From Stenotrophomonas maltophilia (GTDB taxonomy: Bacteria > Pseudomonadota > Gammaproteobacteria > Xanthomonadales > Xanthomonadaceae): DNA of 64,000 bases. The stretch's first letter is position 1. The number at the start of each line of letters is the position of its first letter. Positions 50,140 to 60,334 of the stretch are shown in pieces. Location of the stretch: assembly GCF_006970445.1 (NCBI RefSeq), contig NZ_CP033877.1:1124750-1188749 (forward strand). The letters are read 5' to 3'. The notes under the pieces were generated by a model, which searched no databases, was not told where the DNA came from, and saw nothing but the letters and a program-made list of their open reading frames with translations. The translations under genes and the position numbers were made by a program.

Positions 50140-51006
50140 TCAGCGCTGCGCACGGGCAGGCGCATTCGTGGTCAGGTGTTCACGCAGATAGTCCGCACCG
50201 GTCTGGATGACCTTGGCCGGATCGCGTGGCTGGTCGTGCTCGATGATGTACCAGTGCACGCCGGCGGCTGCCGCAGCCGGCAGGATCGCGTTCCAGTCGA
50301 GTACGCCCTGGCCCACGGCAGCGAATCCGCCTTCGTCTTCGGCCTGCCCCTTGGGCGCATTGTCCTTGGCGTGTACCGCGAATACGTGGCCGCGGAATTT
50401 TCCCAGCATCACCGCCGGGTCCAGGCCTGCACGCGCGACCCAGGCCAGGTCCAGCTCGGTCTGCAGGTCTGGACCGGCGGCGGCGAACAGCAGCTCCAGT
50501 CCGGTCCTGCCGTCGAAGTTGGCCAGTTCGAAATCGTGGTTGTGGTAGGCCAGGCGCATCCCCTTGTCGCGCACCTGCTTTGCAATCCGGCCCAGTTCCT
50601 GGCCCAGGGCGGTCCAGCCGGCGGCATCGCTCGGGCGATCCCTCTTGTCCAGGTATGGCACCACCAGCGTCGTGTTGCCGATCGACCGGTTGAAGGTCAC
50701 CACGCCATCCAGGTTGCTGCGCAGCTCGGCCAGCGGCACATGCGATGAAATCGCCTTGATCGAATATCTGTCCAGCAGCTGCTTGAGTTCGGCCGCGCTG
50801 GTGTTCTGCGTGCCGACCGTCTCCACCGCATGCACGCCTGCGTCGTGGACGATCTTCAACTGCTGCTCGAGCGAGCCGGCATCGCGCAAGGTGTACATCT
50901 GCACCGCGATCGGCTTCTGCGTGCTGGCGGCGTCGACTGCGAAAGCGGGCAGGGCGGCCAGCAACAACAGGGCGAGGGTTGCAGTTCCATGGACAAGGGC
51001 TTTCAT
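50140..51006 (-). CDS. Exported sugar phosphate isomerase/epimerase-like TIM barrel
   Basis: A 288-residue AP-endonuclease-2-like protein with a Sec signal (MKALVHGTATLALLLLAALPAFA). Motifs: IAVQMYTLRDAGSLEQQLKIVHDAGVHAVETVGTQN, ISSHVPLAEL, LAYHNHDFELANFDG (Glu, His), LQTELDLAWVARAGLDP (Glu/Asp), FAVHAKDNAPKG (His), and WYIIEHDQPRDP (Glu). Periplasmic. Close relatives sit in 3-keto-glycoside clusters, where such proteins are proposed to isomerise or cleave keto sugars. Start 51006 defined by the signal peptide; the longer upstream frame is antisense-like. Confidence 0.87.
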   Translation of the reverse strand: MKALVHGTATLALLLLAALPAFAVDAASTQKPIAVQMYTLRDAGSLEQQLKIVHDAGVHAVETVGTQNTSAAELKQLLDRYSIKAISSHVPLAELRSNLDGVVTFNRSIGNTTLVVPYLDKRDRPSDAAGWTALGQELGRIAKQVRDKGMRLAYHNHDFELANFDGRTGLELLFAAAGPDLQTELDLAWVARAGLDPAVMLGKFRGHVFAVHAKDNAPKGQAEDEGGFAAVGQGVLDWNAILPAAAAAGVHWYIIEHDQPRDPAKVIQTGADYLREHLTTNAPARAQR

Positions 51007-51025
51007 CAACAGGTCCTCCCGGGAT

Positions 51026-52150
<1,125 letters not shown>

Positions 52151-52161
52151 CGGGCAGGTCC

Positions 52162-53379
52162 TCAGGGCGTGGAAGGCGTGGCCACGACCGTCGGCCGGTC
52201 GCGGAACAGCAGCAGGAAGGCGACCAGCACCACCAGTGCAACGCCGGCCGGGAACAGCCAGATCTGCTGCCAGTCGGGGCCGGCCTCGGTGGTGAAGTGC
52301 TCCACCACGGCACCGGACAGGAAGGTGCCGATCAACATGCCCACGCCGTAGGTGGCCAGGGTGATGAAGCCCTGCGCGCTGCTGCGCGCGGCGGGGCCGG
52401 CGTGGGCATCGGTGTAGATCTGGCCGGTGACGAAGAAGAAGTCGTAGCAGATGCCGTGCAGTACGATGCCGATCACAAGCAGGGAGAAGCCACTGCCCGC
52501 ATCGCCGAAGGCGAACAGCGCGTAGCGCACGACCCAGGCCGCCATGCCGACCGCCAGCATGGTCTTCACTCCCAGCCGGACGAACAGGAAGGGCATGGCC
52601 AGCATCAGCAGCACTTCGGAGACCTGGCCCAGCGACTGCAGGCCTGCGGCGCCGTGCACACCGAGGTCGTTGAGATACGGATTGGTGAAGTTGTAGTAGA
52701 ACGACAGCGGGATGCAGATGGCGATGGAAGCCAGGAAGAACACCAGGTAGGCGCGCGACTTCAGCAGCCGCAGTGAATCCAGCCCCAGGATCTGTCCCAG
52801 CCCGGCATCGCGCTGCTGCGCCAGCGGCGGCGTGTGCGGCAGGGTGAACGCATACAGGCCCAGCACCAGCGATGCCAATGCGGCCATGCGGAAGGTCAGC
52901 TCAAGCCGATGCGCCTGTTCCCAGCCCAGCCAGCCGATCAGCACGCCTGCGACGATCCAGCCGACGCTGCCCGCCACCCGCACCAGCGGGAACTGCTTCT
53001 CGGGCGATTGCATGTGGCGCATGGCTACGCTGTTGGCCAGGGCCAGCGTCGGCATGAACAGCAGCATGTAGCCCATGACGCAGGCGGAGAACATGCTGAA
53101 GCTGGATGCCGTGGATGCCAGCCACATCAGCACCGCGCCGGCCAGATGCAGCACCGCAAGGATGCGCTGCGCCGCGAAGTAGCGGTCTGCGATCAGGCCG
53201 ACCAGGAACGGCGCCACGATGGCGCCGATGGACTGGCTGAGGAACGCCGTTGCCACCTGGCTCGCGCTGGCCTGCAGCGGGCCCTGCACCAGGTAGGTTC
53301 CGAGGGTGACGAACCACGCCCCCCAGATGAAGAACTGCAGAAACATCATCGCGCCCAGGCGCGACATGGCGTGCGTCAT
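52162..53379 (-). CDS. MFS transporter of the nucleoside:H+ symporter type
   Basis: A 405-residue inner-membrane protein with 12 hydrophobic segments (RLGAMMFLQFFIWGAWFVTLGTYL; LSQSIGAIVAPFLVGLIADRYFAAQRILAVLH; GSVGWIVAGVLIGWLG; SFYYNFTNPYLNDLGVHGAAGLQSLGQVSEVLLML). This pattern is the NupG/xanthosine permease family, whose members outside enterobacteria are often linked to sugar clusters. It would import the monosaccharide or keto sugar released in the periplasm. It lies between the oxidoreductase (11 bp) and the next isomerase (27 bp) on one transcript. Confidence 0.9.
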   Translation of the reverse strand: MTHAMSRLGAMMFLQFFIWGAWFVTLGTYLVQGPLQASASQVATAFLSQSIGAIVAPFLVGLIADRYFAAQRILAVLHLAGAVLMWLASTASSFSMFSACVMGYMLLFMPTLALANSVAMRHMQSPEKQFPLVRVAGSVGWIVAGVLIGWLGWEQAHRLELTFRMAALASLVLGLYAFTLPHTPPLAQQRDAGLGQILGLDSLRLLKSRAYLVFFLASIAICIPLSFYYNFTNPYLNDLGVHGAAGLQSLGQVSEVLLMLAMPFLFVRLGVKTMLAVGMAAWVVRYALFAFGDAGSGFSLLVIGIVLHGICYDFFFVTGQIYTDAHAGPAARSSAQGFITLATYGVGMLIGTFLSGAVVEHFTTEAGPDWQQIWLFPAGVALVVLVAFLLLFRDRPTVVATPSTP

Positions 53380-53406
53380 GGCTTGCCCTCCCGGGGCGGT
53401 CTTGGC

Positions 53407-54459
53407 TCAGATTCCCAGCATGCGGTGCAGTGATCCGGCATCCGTGCCGCTGTCGGCAAAGTCGTCGAAGGCGCGTTCGGTCACGCGGATGATGTGGTCA
53501 CGGATGAAGGCGGCCCCCTCGCGTGCACCATCCTCCGGGTGCTTCAGGCAGCACTCCCATTCCAGCACCGCCCATCCGGGGAAGTCGTACTGGGCGAACT
53601 TGGAGAAGATCGCCTTGAAGTCGATCTGGCCATCACCGGGTGAACGGAACCGCCCCGGACGATCGATCCAGTCCTGGTAGCCGCCGTACACGCCGCTGCT
53701 GGCGCTCGCGTGGTACTCCGCATCCTTCACGTGGAAGACGCCGATGCGCGCGTGGTAGCGGTCGATGAAACCGAGGTAATCCATCTGCTGCAGCAGCAGG
53801 TGGCTGGGGTCGTACAGGATCTTCGCGCGGGGATGGTGATCCACCACATCGAGGAAGCGTTCGAAGGTCGCACCGTCATGCAGGTCCTCGCCCGGGTGGA
53901 TCTCGAAGCACAGGTCCACGCCGCAGGCATCGAACACATCCAGGATCGGGCGCCAGCGGCGGCCAAGTTCGGCGAAGGCTTCTTCCACCAGTCCCGGTGG
54001 GCGTTGCGGCCAGGGATAGAAGTAGGGCCACGCCAATGCGCCGGAGAACGTGGCGTGGGCGGTCAGCCCCAGGCGTTGGCTGGCTTTGGCGGCCAACAGA
54101 AGCTGCTCCACTGCCCAGGCCTGACGGGCGGCGGGATCGCCACGCTTGTCCGCGGGTGCGAATCCGTCGAACAGGCTGTCGTAGGCGGGATGGACGGCCA
54201 CCAGCTGTCCCTGCAGATGGGTCGACAGTTCGGTGATCTGCACCCCATGCCCGGCGAGCATGCCGGCGATGTCGTCGCAGTAGGCCTGGCTGCGCGCGGC
54301 CTCGGCCAGATCGAACAGGTGGGGCGCGGAGGTGGGGACTTGTACGCCAGAATAGCCCAGACCCGCGGCCCATCCGGCCAGCGTGTCCAGCCGATCAAAA
54401 GGAGCCGTGTCGCCGATGAGCTGCGCCAGGAACAGCGCTGGACCCTTGAGCGTCTTCAA
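53407..54459 (-). CDS. Cytosolic sugar phosphate isomerase/epimerase-like protein
   Basis: A 350-residue TIM-barrel protein without signal peptide: KTLKGPALFLAQLIGDTAPFDRLDTLAGWAAGLGYSGVQVP, ITELSTHLQGQLVAVHPAYD, TAHATFSGALAWPYFYPWPQRP, LCFEIHPGEDLHDGATFERFLDVVDHHPRAKILYDPSHLLLQQMDYLGF, IGVFHVKDAEYHAS, DYPGWAVLEWECCLK-like end. Metal ligands Glu/His/Asp are in place. The start is taken as TTG at 54459 (MKTLKGP) because GAGGG lies about 9 bp upstream; a TTG at 54480 is possible. The operator palindrome lies 16 bp upstream, so this is the first gene of the leftward operon. Confidence 0.85.
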   Translation of the reverse strand: MKTLKGPALFLAQLIGDTAPFDRLDTLAGWAAGLGYSGVQVPTSAPHLFDLAEAARSQAYCDDIAGMLAGHGVQITELSTHLQGQLVAVHPAYDSLFDGFAPADKRGDPAARQAWAVEQLLLAAKASQRLGLTAHATFSGALAWPYFYPWPQRPPGLVEEAFAELGRRWRPILDVFDACGVDLCFEIHPGEDLHDGATFERFLDVVDHHPRAKILYDPSHLLLQQMDYLGFIDRYHARIGVFHVKDAEYHASASSGVYGGYQDWIDRPGRFRSPGDGQIDFKAIFSKFAQYDFPGWAVLEWECCLKHPEDGAREGAAFIRDHIIRVTERAFDDFADSGTDAGSLHRMLGI

Positions 54460-54474
54460 CGTGATTCGCCCTCG

Positions 54475-54490
54475 ATGCAATCGATTGCAT
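54475..54490. promoter_or_regulatory. LacI-type operator ATGCAATCGATTGCAT, right site
   Basis: A perfect 16-bp palindrome between the divergent isomerase (start 54459) and LacI (start 54555) genes. Its inner 14 bp equal the left site at 45781. It is placed to repress the leftward operon and to autoregulate the lacI gene. Confidence 0.87.
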
Positions 54491-54554
54491 TATCCTAGCA
54501 GGGGCTCACGCAGGACCTGTTGTGCACTGCACAGCGGACAGGAGAACTAACGCC

Positions 54555-55562
54555 ATGGCCACCATCTACGACATCGCAAAGCACGTCGGCGTCTCCGCAG
54601 GCACGGTGTCGCGGGCGCTTTCGCGGCCGGACAAGGTCCTGCCGGCCACCCGCGCCCGCATCGAGCAGGCCGCCGCCGCCCTCGGCTACGTGCCCAACAC
54701 GGTGGCGCGCACGCTCAAGACCCAGCGCAGCGGCAAGATCCTGGTCACCGTCCCGGACATCGCCAATCCGTTCTTCGCGCAGATCCTGCAGGGCGCGGAG
54801 GAGGCCGCGCAGGCGGTCGGCTATGCGGTCCTGCTGGGCGATACCCAGCATCAACCCGACCGCGAAGAGCGCTACGCGCAGATGCTCCGGCGCAACGAGG
54901 CCGACGGCATGATCGTACTGGGCCATCGCCTGCCACCCACGGCACGCGAGATTGTCGAGCAGCGCGGCGCCGCCGCACCGGTGGTCAACGGGTGCGAGTT
55001 CGACCCTGCACTGGGCATTCCCAGCGTCCACATCGACAACGCGGCCGCCGCATGCGCGGTGATGGAGCATCTGTACGGGCTGGGACACGAACGGATCGCC
55101 GTGGTCGGCGGGCCGCCTGACAATCCGCTGCACCAGCAACGGCTGGAAGGGGTGCGGGCGGCCGGCAAGGCGCGTGGCCGCCTGCGCCAGCTGAACATCG
55201 TGCCGGGTGACTTTTCCGTGGAGTCCGGCCATGCAGCGGCGATGGCGCTGCTCGATGGCACGGCGGCGCCGACCGCGGTGTTCTGCTTCAGCGACCAGAT
55301 GGCACTGGGTACCCTGGCCGCTTGCCGGGACCTGGGCATCCGCGTACCCGACGAGCTGTCCGTCGTCGGCTTCGACGATCTGGCGTCCTCCCGTTACCTC
55401 ACGCCGCCGTTGACGACCATCCGGCAGCCGATGCGGGAGATTGGCGAGCGCGCGGTCAACCTGCTGCTCGCCATCATCGAACACGTCGACGTGCCGCTGC
55501 AGCAGACGCTGGAGTTCAGCTTCATGCTGCGCGGTTCGACGGCTGCGCCCCGGCGGGGGTGA
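54555..55562 (+). CDS. LacI family repressor of the sugar-oxidation cluster
   Basis: A 335-residue LacI protein: HTH TIYDIAKHVGVSAGTVSRALSRPDKVLPATRARIEQAAAALGYVPNTVARTLKTQRSG (3-62) and an effector domain with VTVPDIANPFFAQILQGAEEAAQAVGYAVLLGDTQ and VVGFDDLASSRYLTPPLTTIRQPMREIG. AGGAG precedes the ATG at 54555. Its location beside one of the two identical palindromes that bound the cluster makes it the probable regulator of both operons; the inducer would be a sugar or keto sugar intermediate. Confidence 0.93.
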   Translation: MATIYDIAKHVGVSAGTVSRALSRPDKVLPATRARIEQAAAALGYVPNTVARTLKTQRSGKILVTVPDIANPFFAQILQGAEEAAQAVGYAVLLGDTQHQPDREERYAQMLRRNEADGMIVLGHRLPPTAREIVEQRGAAAPVVNGCEFDPALGIPSVHIDNAAAACAVMEHLYGLGHERIAVVGGPPDNPLHQQRLEGVRAAGKARGRLRQLNIVPGDFSVESGHAAAMALLDGTAAPTAVFCFSDQMALGTLAACRDLGIRVPDELSVVGFDDLASSRYLTPPLTTIRQPMREIGERAVNLLLAIIEHVDVPLQQTLEFSFMLRGSTAAPRRG

Positions 55563-55712
55563 GCGCGGGGGAGGGGGGCCGCGGGAGCATGGTGGCTGGC
55601 CCGCGCGACGTGCCACGACCTTGATCCCGAATTGACGCAAGGCTGTCAGACTCATCGCAGGCAGCCCGGCAAGGGCCGTAGCAGCAGGTGCGATCGCGCA
55701 AGGGGGGCGGCA

Positions 55713-56765
55713 ATGCCATTCTTCACCGATTCGGCGGAAGGCGCGGTCGAAGGCATTGGCGCGGCACGTCGCATCGGCTGGATGCGTTTCGTCGGCAATG
55801 GACTGGGGGCGATCCCCATCGCTTCGATCATGCTTGAACGCCAGGATGGCGGGCTGGCGTGGGTCCTGCTGCTGCTCAACGCGCTGGCGTGGCCGGCACT
55901 GGCATTGCTGCTGACCCAGCGCTCCCGCCAACCGGCGGTCGTCCAGTTCCGCTGCATGGTGGCCGACTCCTTCTTCGGCGGTGGCTGGATCGCCTTCATG
56001 GCGTTGAGCGCGGTGCCCAGCGCACTGTTCGCCGCGCTGCTGGTGGCCGACAAGATCGCTGCCGGGGGCGTACGCCTGGCGATGCGCGCCACGCTGGCGC
56101 TGCTGCTGGGCTTCGCACTCACCTGGTGGGCGCTCGGCTTCCCTTACCAACCCGTTTCCTCGCAGCGCACGATCGTGCTCAGCGTGCCGTTCCTGTTCGT
56201 CTACGGCATCGGTCTCAGCATTCTCAGCTGGCAGCTGGCGCGCCGGGTCAAATCGCAGAACCGTCAGCTGCAGCGGCTCAGCCGGATGGACCCGCTGGTC
56301 GAGCTGGCCAACCGTGGCTTCCTGATCCTGCGTGCGCAGCAGGCGTTGGACCGCGCACAGGGCCAGGGCGGGTTTGCCTGCCTGCTGATGCTCGATGTGG
56401 ATGACTTCAAGCACATCAATGACTCGCATGGCCACCGCGCCGGTGACGAGGTGCTGCGGCATATCGCGGCAACACTGCGCACCTTTGCCCGGCCCGGTGA
56501 TACACCCGCGCGGCTGGGGGGCGACGAGTTCGTGGTGCTGCTGCGCGACTGCGCGCCCGTCGATGCGATGCACGTGGCCGAGCGGGTACGCCTGCATCTG
56601 CTCGAGGCCGCGCGGCAGGCCACGCCGGGCGTGGAGTTCAGCGTGAGTATCGGCATTGCCGCCACGCCGCGTGGCGGCAGTGTCGAGGACTGGTTGGCAC
56701 TGGCCGACCGCGCGCTCTACCACGCCAAGCGGCAGGGCAAGAACACGGCCAGCTACGGTGAGTGA
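55713..56765 (+). CDS. Diguanylate cyclase with MASE2-type membrane sensor
   Basis: A 350-residue inner-membrane protein. N-terminal MASE2-like domain (residues about 20-175) with FVGNGLGAIPIASIMLERQDGGLAWVLLLLNALAWPALA, then a GGDEF domain (about 190-348): DVDDFKHINDSHGHRAGDEVL, intact GGDEF at 269-273, and a product-inhibition RxxD site RPGD at 260-263. It makes c-di-GMP from two GTP. MASE2 is the sensor of AdrA/DgcC-type cyclases. The ATG at 55713 has AAGGGGGG 7 bp upstream. Confidence 0.92.
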   Translation: MPFFTDSAEGAVEGIGAARRIGWMRFVGNGLGAIPIASIMLERQDGGLAWVLLLLNALAWPALALLLTQRSRQPAVVQFRCMVADSFFGGGWIAFMALSAVPSALFAALLVADKIAAGGVRLAMRATLALLLGFALTWWALGFPYQPVSSQRTIVLSVPFLFVYGIGLSILSWQLARRVKSQNRQLQRLSRMDPLVELANRGFLILRAQQALDRAQGQGGFACLLMLDVDDFKHINDSHGHRAGDEVLRHIAATLRTFARPGDTPARLGGDEFVVLLRDCAPVDAMHVAERVRLHLLEAARQATPGVEFSVSIGIAATPRGGSVEDWLALADRALYHAKRQGKNTASYGE

Positions 56766-56882
56766 GGGGGGCGTGAGGGCGGCACGGCTGCCGCCGAACG
56801 AGGCCGAAACGCCCGTTCATCCTGCACGCGGAATCGGCACGCCAATCCTCTACCATGGGCCACCCCGCCCGGACGCGCTCCC

Positions 56883-57908
56883 ATGCAAGACGCTCTTGTT
56901 GCCCAGCCCAAGCCCCCCATTCCAAGAATCGCGGCGTGGCTGATGATGCTGCTGGGCATGTGGCTGGCGCTGAAGCTGGGCCTGGTGGTGACCCTGTTGT
57001 CCGGCCTGCTGGTGTTCCAGCTGACCCACGTGCTGGCCTCCACCGTGGAAGGCAAGCTGCCGCCGGGACGTGCGCGGGCGATCGCGGTGATCCTGCTGTC
57101 GGCGATCATCATCAGCGGGCTGGTACTGGCCGGCATCGGCGTGGCCTCCTTCTTCCGCAATGAGACCGGCGGCCCGGACGCATTGCTGGCGCGCCTGATG
57201 GAGATCCTCAACACCTCGCGGCACCAGGTGCCGGCGCTGCTGCAACCCTACATTCCCGAAGACATGCCGGCGCTGCGCGCGGCGCTGAACGACTGGGCCG
57301 CCGAGCATCAGCGCCAGCTGGGCGTGGCCGGTACCTCGGTGGTACAGGTGGGTGTGCGCGTACTGATCGGCATGGTGCTGGGTGCGATGATCGCGCTGTA
57401 TGACGAACTGCCGCTGCCGAAGATGGGGCCGCTGGCGCAGGAACTGATCGGGCGCACCAGCCGCCTGGCCACCGCGTTCCGCCAGGTGGTGTTCGCGCAG
57501 GTGAAGATCTCGCTGCTCAACACCGTGTTCACTGCCATCTTCCTGCTGGGCGTGCTGCCGCTGTTCGGCGTGCACCTGCCGCTGTCCAAGACCCTGGTGC
57601 TGATCACCTTCCTTGCCGGCCTGCTGCCGGTGGTGGGCAACATCATCTCCAACACGATCATCACCATCGTTGCGCTGTCGGTCTCGTTCTACGTGGCGGT
57701 GGCGGCGCTGCTGTACCTGATCGTGATCCACAAGCTGGAGTACTTCCTCAACGCGCGCATCGTCGGTGGCGAGATCCAGGCGCGTGCCTGGGAGCTGCTG
57801 CTGGCCATGCTGGTGATGGAGGCAGCCTTCGGCCTGCCGGGCCTGGTCGCCGCGCCGGTGTTCTATGCCTACGTGAAGCGCGAACTGGTCGACCAGCGCT
57901 GGATCTGA
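56883..57908 (+). CDS. AI-2E family transporter (PerM-like)
   Basis: A 341-residue integral membrane protein with seven or eight hydrophobic segments: IAAWLMMLLGMWLALKLGLVVTLLSGLLVFQLTHVLA, ARAIAVILLSAIIISGLVLAG, a periplasmic helical stretch (about 90-150), then VLIGMVLGAMIALYDELPLP, FAQVKISLLNTVFTAIFLLGVLPLFGVHLPLSKTLVLITFLAGLLPVVGN and IVIHKLEYFLNARIVGGEIQA. The GLLPVVGN segment and 'KLEYFLNARIVG' are family marks. Despite the name, a role in autoinducer-2 export is shown for few members. Confidence 0.9.
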   Translation: MQDALVAQPKPPIPRIAAWLMMLLGMWLALKLGLVVTLLSGLLVFQLTHVLASTVEGKLPPGRARAIAVILLSAIIISGLVLAGIGVASFFRNETGGPDALLARLMEILNTSRHQVPALLQPYIPEDMPALRAALNDWAAEHQRQLGVAGTSVVQVGVRVLIGMVLGAMIALYDELPLPKMGPLAQELIGRTSRLATAFRQVVFAQVKISLLNTVFTAIFLLGVLPLFGVHLPLSKTLVLITFLAGLLPVVGNIISNTIITIVALSVSFYVAVAALLYLIVIHKLEYFLNARIVGGEIQARAWELLLAMLVMEAAFGLPGLVAAPVFYAYVKRELVDQRWI

Positions 57909-58070
57909 CGCGGCAGGGTATGACGCATTTGCCCCGATTCGACGGCCCGCGCGGCCTTGTCGGCGCGTTCGCGGTGGGCGCGGTATACCCACGGCAACGG
58001 TTGGTCCGGTAGCGGCTTGGCGCCTGTGTAGGCGGCCGCTACAGTGTTCTGCACTACAGGGGAAATGTGC

Positions 58071-59813
58071 ATGGCCCGCAAGGCGTCGCCCATCGGATTG
58101 CGGACCTGGGTCTGGATCCTGGCCGGGCTGTTCGTAGTCTGTACGCTGCCGTTGATGGCCATCGCGCTGGTGCAGGGCACGCTGCGCTTCACTGCCGCCG
58201 AGGACAACCTGGTCAGCCTGCGCCAGCTGCAGCAGACCTTCGACCTGGCCAACCTGGTGTCGGCCGAGCGCGGCCCCGCCAACAGCCTGCTGGGAGCCAA
58301 CCCGGTCGATGCGGCCGAGCAGGCCCGGTTGGCCGCACAGCTGGCGGTTGCGCGCAAGCGGGTCGACACCGCCCTGCTGCAGCTGGACACCGTGTTCAAG
58401 GCCGATCCGGGCGTGGTCGACGAGCATGCGCTGCTGGCCGTCGCGCAACGTCGCCTGCAGTCGGCGCGCGCTGCGGTGGACCGGGTGGCGGCGCAGCCGC
58501 ACGATGCGCGCCGGGTGGAGGACGTGGAGCGCGCGATCAGCAGCATGTTCGCCGTGGTTGATCGCCTGCACGTGCTGACCTCGGCACAGATCAACGTGCT
58601 GGTCAGCGCCGACCGCGAAGCGGCGATTCCGGCGATGCAGGGCCAGGTGCTGATCGACCTGCGCGAGCATGGCGGCCGCCTGGCCTCGAACGTGATGGCG
58701 CCGGTCGCGGTACCGGGGGCATGGCGTGACGAACAGGTGCGGGCTGCATTGCAGACCGAAGGCCGCCTGCTGGAGCTGTGGCGGCTGGCGGGCAGCCATG
58801 AAGCGGTGTTCCGCAGCGATCCGGCGCTGTCCTGGCATTGGGACATGGCACGCCGGCAGTTCTTCGGCGAATCGCTGCCGATGATCGAACAGTTGATCGA
58901 GGATGGCCGGCGCGGCGTGCCGCCGCCGTGGACCGCCGCCGAGTTCACCACGCGCTACGTGCCGACCCTGCAGTCGCTGGAAGCGCTGCGCGATGGCTAC
59001 CTGAGCGTGTCCATCGCCCGTTTCGAGCACACCCGCAACCGCGAAGCGACGCGCCTGGTGGTGCTGGTGGCGACGGTGCTGGGCACGCTGGTGGTGCTGG
59101 GCGTGGCGCTGCGCATCGCACATCTTCAGATCCTGCGGCCGCTGCTGCAGGCGCAGAAGCAGGTCATCCAGATCGCCTCGGAAGCGCCCGGACCGGAACA
59201 GCACGTGACCCATCCGCTGGCCGAGATGCAGCGCCTGTTCGATGCGATTGAAGTGCTGCGCGAGAAGTCGCGCGAGCGCTCGGCGTTGACCAGCGAGCTG
59301 CGCCAGCTGGCCGGCACCGATGAACTGACCGGGCTGTTGAACCGGCGCGCGCTGGAAGAGCGGGTGCAGCAGCGGCATGCCGACGGCGGCAACAGCGCGG
59401 TGGTGATCCTGCTGGACGTCGATCGCTTCAAGGCCATCAACGATGGCCACGGGCATGATGCCGGCGACGAGGTGCTGGTGCAGGTGGCGCAGCTGCTGCA
59501 GCGCCACCTGCGCCGCAGCGACAGCATTGCCCGCTATGGTGGCGAGGAGTTTCTCGTGTTGCTGGCCGACGGTGATCTTGCCGGTGGCCGCCAGCTGGCC
59601 GAGTCGCTGCGGGTGGCGCTGCAGCAGCTGGACATCGCACTGGCCGGTGGCAAGGTGCTGCGGGTCACCGCCAGCTTCGGCGTCGCCTCAGGTGGCACCG
59701 ATGCGCTGGGCTGGCGCACCCTGTTGCGTGCTGCGGATGCGGCCATGTACCAGGCCAAGGCGCAGGGCCGCGATCGCGTGCGCGTGGCCGGCGGTGGCCG
59801 CATCGCGCGCTGA
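58071..59813 (+). CDS. Diguanylate cyclase with extracytoplasmic four-helix sensor
   Basis: A 580-residue protein: TM1 at about 12-35 (LRTWVWILAGLFVVCTLPLMAIALV), a periplasmic, mainly helical sensor (about 36-335) resembling nitrate- or MCP-type helical bundles, TM2 at about 336-358 (LVVLVATVLGTLVVLGVALRIAH), a HAMP-like linker, then GGDEF. GGEEF is intact at 490-494 with RxxD site RRSD at 481-484. Ends DAAMYQAKAQGRDRVRVAGGG. Ligand unknown. The ATG at 58071 has GGGGA 7 bp upstream; ATG codons at 58065 and 58044 are alternatives. Confidence 0.9.
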   Translation: MARKASPIGLRTWVWILAGLFVVCTLPLMAIALVQGTLRFTAAEDNLVSLRQLQQTFDLANLVSAERGPANSLLGANPVDAAEQARLAAQLAVARKRVDTALLQLDTVFKADPGVVDEHALLAVAQRRLQSARAAVDRVAAQPHDARRVEDVERAISSMFAVVDRLHVLTSAQINVLVSADREAAIPAMQGQVLIDLREHGGRLASNVMAPVAVPGAWRDEQVRAALQTEGRLLELWRLAGSHEAVFRSDPALSWHWDMARRQFFGESLPMIEQLIEDGRRGVPPPWTAAEFTTRYVPTLQSLEALRDGYLSVSIARFEHTRNREATRLVVLVATVLGTLVVLGVALRIAHLQILRPLLQAQKQVIQIASEAPGPEQHVTHPLAEMQRLFDAIEVLREKSRERSALTSELRQLAGTDELTGLLNRRALEERVQQRHADGGNSAVVILLDVDRFKAINDGHGHDAGDEVLVQVAQLLQRHLRRSDSIARYGGEEFLVLLADGDLAGGRQLAESLRVALQQLDIALAGGKVLRVTASFGVASGGTDALGWRTLLRAADAAMYQAKAQGRDRVRVAGGGRIAR

Positions 59814-59883
59814 CGCGCGACGTTCATCACCGGCGCACGTGGGGGCCCCTAGACTGGACGCCCGCCCGCTGCTGGAGCCCATC

Positions 59884-60321
59884 ATGACCGTGCGACCCAT
59901 TGCCATCGCCGTGCTGCTCACTGGCCTGCTGGCCGGCTGTGCGACTCCCGCACCGAAGACCGTTTCCGATGAACCGCGTCATCCCTCCATCGCTGCCGGC
60001 ATGAGCCCGGTGCCTGCCTTTACGGGTGGTGGCGCCGGGTGGCGCATCGAGATCACGTCCACTGGACAGGGCAACCACGATGCCAGCCTCAGTGCCGAAG
60101 GTCGTACCCACAAGGGCACGCTGCGCTATCTCGGCCAACCGGCCGACGCACCCAGCTCGCTGATCGTGCTCAACGGCGAGCTTGGCAGGCAGCCGGCCAT
60201 CGTCGAGATCAAGCGCGAGTCGTGCCGCAATGCTGAAGGTGTGGACACCCTGGCCAGCGTGCAGGTGACGATGGAAGGGCAGCCGCAGCGTCGTGGCTGC
60301 GGTCACCTGGCCGTGTACTGA
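59884..60321 (+). CDS. Putative lipoprotein (META/YbaY-like small envelope protein)
   Basis: A 145-residue protein with signal peptide and lipobox MTVRPIAIAVLLTGLLAGC (Cys19). The mature domain (WRIEITSTGQGNHDASLSAEGRTHKGTLRYLGQPADAPSSLIVLNGEL...IVEIKRESCRNAEGVDTLASVQVTMEGQPQRRGCGHLAVY) looks like a small beta-barrel with two cysteines that could form a disulfide; 'GCGHLAVY' recalls the 'RGCGR' ends of META-like or DUF3757-type proteins, but I cannot fix the family. GGAG precedes the ATG at 59884. Confidence 0.72.
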   Translation: MTVRPIAIAVLLTGLLAGCATPAPKTVSDEPRHPSIAAGMSPVPAFTGGGAGWRIEITSTGQGNHDASLSAEGRTHKGTLRYLGQPADAPSSLIVLNGELGRQPAIVEIKRESCRNAEGVDTLASVQVTMEGQPQRRGCGHLAVY

Positions 60322-60334
60322 GTTGCTGCCCGGC

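Noticed and set aside
54495..56723. 742-codon minus-strand frame over lacI and the MASE2 cyclase
   Set aside because: Covers two convincing sense genes and an intergenic region and has no domain content.
56850..59507. 885-codon minus-strand frame over the AI-2E and GGDEF genes
   Set aside because: Gln/His-rich shadow caused by third-position GC; it spans two unrelated sense genes.
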